A DNA stretch of 64,000 nucleotides from Siphonodentalium dalli (Eukaryota > Mollusca > Scaphopoda > Gadilida > Siphonodentaliidae), in NCBI GenBank assembly GCA_032622095.1, contig CP136066.1:113543319-113607318 (forward strand), written 5' to 3'. The notes beneath the pieces were generated by a model. The model was given only the letters and a program-made list of their open reading frames with translations, was not told where the DNA came from and did no database searches. Positions 50,401-56,400 of this stretch are shown here, one piece after another. Made by a program: the position numbers and the translations under genes. The number at the start of each line of letters is the position of its first letter. Positions within the stretch are counted from its first letter, which is position 1.

Positions 50401-53400
50401 TCAAAGGTAAGTGAACGATATAAGGTGCACCTTCTGTCTTCAAAATTAAATTACTGAACCTATATCAGGGTTTCCGCTAGGTTTTGGGGAACGGGTCCTG
50501 TATCCGCCGAGGGGAAAATGCAGTCAATGGTTTCAATGTCGTGGAATCACTAGTGGACCTACTTTTGTTGTATCGGCCAATAGAAGAAACAGAGAGTAGA
50601 TTTGCTGATCGTTTTGCATCCATTTTCTACCTAAGTTACTATGCTATCAACCACAATAACTTTAAAACATAGAACATTTATTAGATAAAAATTAATTGCT
50701 GTTTACGGAAACACGCCCGTTGAAGTTAAACGACCACTATTCAAGACTCGTCAGAAAGTTCGGATGCATAACATACCGGAATATAACATGATTAAATTAT
50801 CGGCGGTCATTTTTCGTAACCTAACCGCAGCAACGTAACCAGCGGACTCCAAAGCATGTTTTAGCGAACTCTGGTTTGGTCACTTCCTCAGTTCGTGTTA
50901 GATCAGTCCGAGTGTGTATTCACCCTCTGGGGACATCATTCTCGCTAGAAATCAAATAAAGTTGTCAACTATTTAAATTTCGTAGTACTGTCCCAACGAA
51001 ATTGAGAAGTAAACATCTTTATACCTGTATACATATGGAATATGTCCTGACAGAAGGGGAAAAATTGGATGGGGGAATGGGGCCCAAAAAGGGATCCCCT
51101 GCCGCTATAGCGGTAACCCTGCCTATATATACCTACTTGTTTCAAGAGGTTCAACTGAGGTAGTATATTAGGTGCTGATGTGCGGTATGAGATGTCCTTG
51201 TAGAATTCTGTGTCCTGAAATAGAATCAAACATGTCAAAATATAAAACAATAACCAATTATCACACAGGAGTTTGATGTTCATATCAGCATGACCCGTTC
51301 AACTATTGAAGATATATTCAGAATTACATCAAGACATTAACCACCTTATTTCATATTATTTTGACAATTTTAATCAAATACCTGTGTTCTCAGGCAATAG
51401 TATATGGGAAATTGGATTAGCGAGGGAGGCTTTTAATTTTTTTTCATCTAGAAGTTCTGTACAAAAGGTGCGTTTTTTATCGACAAATATTAAGTTTGAA
51501 AAGGGCGGTATATTTTCTCCTGTGCTAAAGATGTACCCAGGTTCTGGTGCTCTCCATGAATTTTTTGTTCAGCATCTGTTTTCAAAGTTTTGGAACAGTT
51601 TATCCTGGAATTGTGTATTATAATTGGAAAATATAGCTCTTACTCTATTGATTGGTGTTGGAATTTTAAGAATCGGTTCAGGCATTTGTGAATTATGGCA
51701 GTTAGAATTGAGGAGGTAATCGATTCTGTGATCTCCCTTTGTTTCTCGTGGTAAGATTTTTATCTTGACTTTTCCTTGAAGATATATTGACTTATTCGGG
51801 TGCATGAAAATGATAAGTTACTCCTAAAGCACTATCCCAATTGGAGGAATTGAGCATTCTACTGACATCGCCGAAAATCTCATACAAATCAACTGTACCA
51901 CTCCATAGAAAACATCGTCTGAACTACGCTCAATTCACTCTGCTAGCAGGTAAATCCAATTTCCGTGGCACTTATTGGTCATGTGATGTATGAGTGCATA
52001 CAAAAGTATATTGGGGCAATTAATCGAACAACCTGTTTTAATTGAAACATGTCTTTCAAACCAATTGCAGTACGTCAGAATCATGACAGAATGACGTGGA
52101 CATAGCCGGACATGACATTACAAGCAGTTCGCGACCATTGTTTGCCATGCTATGAAGTTTGATGCCTTGATCACTGGTACTGAAGCAATGAACGAAACTT
52201 GCATTTATTAATATAATTTATACATATCTGATTTCAAATTGGTATGATATAGAATTTGAGTCATGGATTTTGTGGATTCCTTTGTATTGCTCGGTTGATA
52301 TCTATTCAAAATATGGAACTATTCCCTCATGGAGCGGAGTACAATTTCTAGGAGGAAGTGATTGTTTGTGAACAGTTACTGGCAAACATGACCAGTTCAT
52401 GAACTCTTTGGCAGATTCTGATGTCTATAGAATGATTTTTTGTTCGTTGTGTGAATTAGATTGGGAATAAACATGCTGTCTGGTGTGTGTTTTCCAATGA
52501 AAAATATCTGTTTTACCGGATATTTGCGTCACAGGATAAACTACATTTTCAATTGTAAACCCACGGATAGACTTACCAAACTCACAAACTAGACAGCATG
52601 TTTATCCCCTATTTCACTTCTCTATTCTGGATGCAATTATCAGTGACAAACTAACACAAACAATTTTGAAATTGAGATTGAGAGTCACTGCATTTAATTA
52701 ATATATAAGAATGATATATATGGTATGTTTTGTCAATTTGGATGTAATATTTGTAAAAATAACTACTTGAGCAACTACTTTTTTTTAGGAAAAGCTGAGG
52801 AATATTTAATCAAAATATTTTTTATAAAATATCATTGTTTTCTTTTTCTTGAATGTTTTCAACCGAGAAAAAGCTGAGATATACTGTGTAATATTTTCTT
52901 ATTTTTACCCTTTAATTTTTTGGAATTCAAAAATAGTTTCAAAGAATATTATTTTCATTAGACATTAGGAGGAACATCTATAAAATAACAACACGACAGT
53001 AAAAGTTATTTAAAGATGGTCGATCTCTTCCAGGCCACAATGAAAAGAAATTAATTCATTAAAGTTTAACAAAGAATTATTTTGGTAGAGATGGTATTAA
53101 GATAGGTGGCGATATGCATGGGGCAGTTGGCAATTGAAACATGTCTTTCAAACCAATTGCAGTACGTCAGAATCATGACAGATTGACGTGGACATAGCCG
53201 GACATGACATTACAAGCAGTTCGCGACCATTGTTTGCCATGCTATGAAGTTTGATGCCTTGATCACTGGTACTGAAGCAATGAACGAAACTTGCATTTAT
53301 TAATATAATTTATACATATCTGATTTCAAATTGGTATGATATAGAATTTGAGTCATGGATTTTGTGGATTCCTTTGTATTGCTCGGTTGATATCTATTCA

Positions 53401-56400
53401 AAATATGGAACTATTCCCTCATGGAGCGGAGTACAATTTCTAGGAGGAAGTGATTGTTTGTGAACAGTTACTGGCAAACATGACCAGTTCATGAACTCTT
53501 TGGCAGACTCTGATGTCTATAGAATGATTTTTTGTTCGTTGTGTGAATTAGATTGGGAATAAACATGCTGTCTGGTGTGTGTTTTCCAATGAAAAATATC
53601 TGTTTTACCGGATATTTGCGTCACAGGATAAACTACATATTCAATTGTAAACCCACGGATAGACTTCCCAAACTCACAAACTAGACAGCATGTTTATCCC
53701 CTATTTCACTTCTCTATTCTGGATGCAATTATCAGTGACAAACTAACACAAACAATTTTGCCATTGAGATTGAGTCAGTGCATTTAATTAATATATAAGA
53801 ATGATATATATGTTATGTTTTGTCAATTTGGATGTAATATTTGTAAAAATAATTACTTTGAGAAACTACTTTTTTAGGAAAAGCTGAGGAATATTAATCA
53901 AAATATTTTTATAAAATATTATTGTTTTCTTTTTCTTGAATGTTTTCAACTGAGAAAAAGCTGAGATATACTGTGTAATATTTTCTTATTTTAACCCTTT
54001 AATTTTTCGGAATTCAAAAAAAGTTTCAAGGAATATTATTTTCATTAGACATTAGGAGGAACATCTATAAAATAACAACACGACAGTGAAAGTGATTTAA
54101 AGATGGTCGATCTCTTCCAGGCCACAATTACCACAACAACATCATTTTTGTAAAACCCAATTTTAAGTCAATAAATTCCTTTTTCAGTGAATAAATAGAC
54201 AGAACTGCATTCCCGTTCGAACTGTCATTTTTTACTGCACGAGATCGATTTTGGCGGAAGGATAATATTGAACGAGAAGCCGCAGGCTTCGAGTTCAATA
54301 TTATCCTTCCGCCAAAATCGATCGAGTGCAGGAAAAATTGACAGTTCGAACGGGAATGCAGTTCTGTATTTATTTCACGCCGGCGGAACTTAAAAAATGC
54401 TAATGATTTGAGAAAACTTAAATAATTATGAAAATGAAAACGAAATCACGGCAGAAGAGGAGTTAATCCGTTGGAACTTAATTTTTGCCGTGGAACCAGT
54501 CTACCAATGTCTCGGTATGCGTCCTTCAACTTGATGACGGATGCCGCCTCGAATGTAAATTGTTCGCAATTTCACAATATTTAATGTGTAAAATTAAGTA
54601 TTTTGGGACCTGACAGGAGATGGTTATGTATCTTTTGGATTTAATGAGCAACGAAGTTCGATAATCTGTATTTCTTCATGGAGGAGTGACTCAAGTTGAC
54701 AACTTATTCCGAGAATTCTAAAATGAAAAGTTTGTGATTTAGTCAATGTTTGACTTCGAAGTTCGAGCGTGGAAAATTCGAGTTCACACGGTGCAACACA
54801 GCTAAGAGAGAACGTTTACTGACAAAATGTCTATGATCAACTAAAATTAAATTCTTGAATCTATCGAACGGATCTAGATATGGGTTGGAGAATCTCCATC
54901 AAACTTGCCACATCATGGCCAATTCTGACTCGAAATTCTGGAAAACTAGTGATTTTCGAAAATACAAAGTCAAAATGTTTCAACTTTCACTTTCACTTTC
55001 AGGTAAGTTTTTCTTTTCTTTAAATAAATCAGAAAAAAATACATGTAAATTCCTATTTCAAGAGTTAACAATCAAAATTCCAATCCATTTGTCATTTGAA
55101 TGATTTGTCAATGAATTATTCAAATTTTTGAAATATAATTAATAAGTTTTTTCAGTTTATTTTTTTGAAATTTTTACTATTCACTAATTCAGGCATATGT
55201 TTCTAACTAGTGTCTAGTACCAGGTGAGTACTACCAGTAGTGGTGCAGAAGAAAATTTTAAATTCCACATATATCAATATTAGGACTGTTTGTCATTCGA
55301 CATTACCAAATACCATACTGCGTACAACGATTTTGAATTAAAAAAAAAAAGGCTGATACTAGAACAATTTTAACCATTTTGTTCAATACAAAATTGGAAT
55401 ATATAAATTTATAATATGTGTAGGCCTACATGTATTTCTCTCTGATTTTAGCATATTCTGATTAGTTCGGCATTTTATTAATTTATAAATTCAAATGTTA
55501 AATTAGTGTCACTTCCAAAAAATATTTGGTCAGTTTTTCATACTATTAAAATAGTAGAGGGAAAGATTGCCTATTTGCTGTCCCCAGGGAAAGGCATAAA
55601 ATTACATTTGAAATACAAGATCAAAACATTTTCTTCTTAAATAGAATATCAACATGTTATTGTACATGTATGTAATAACAATTAGTGAATTTTACAATAA
55701 TTAGTCTGTGTCGCTGTCTGATTCAATACGTGCAATTCTCCTGTATTTGTTCTTGCTGTGCCTATTAGAACTTTCTGCATCTGAATCACCACTGTTGGCC
55801 CTGGGAATTTTAACGGTTATTTTAAATGTACCACCAGAAATGTTGGCATTACTGAAAACACCTTGCATCAATCTTTCTTCAACTGTGTTACTAGTAGCTA
55901 CTTTGCTCAATGTTGTACTTGTACTGGTACCTGTGTTGGGGACTACTTCCTTCAAATGAGTAGTGGCCTCACTGTAATAAGTGTTTCTCATCCCGGTACT
56001 AGTACTTGGCAGTAAAGCCCTGCAATAACTTTCACTGATGGGTATTTCATTGGCTACGGGCATCACTGGTTTGAAATTATGAGAACCGGTAGTCGCTGCA
56101 TTAGCTGAACACAATGCTCTGGGAACAATCACATTTGTATTACCGGTATTTGGATTGTTGCCTTGCAGAATAGCACACATCCCTTTCTGCTGATTTATGG
56201 AAGCTGTGGCATAGTTATTCAAGCTGTTCACATTTTTATGACCCGATAATTGGGAGATAATTTGGGGGTTCACACCAGCATGGAGTAATTGTGTGCACAT
56301 CGTCTTCCTCAGCGAATGATTGGTTTTATTTCCAGGGATTCCTGCTTTTGTGCACATGTCTTTCACCATAGATTTCACTTTGTTTACACCAATAGGCTGA

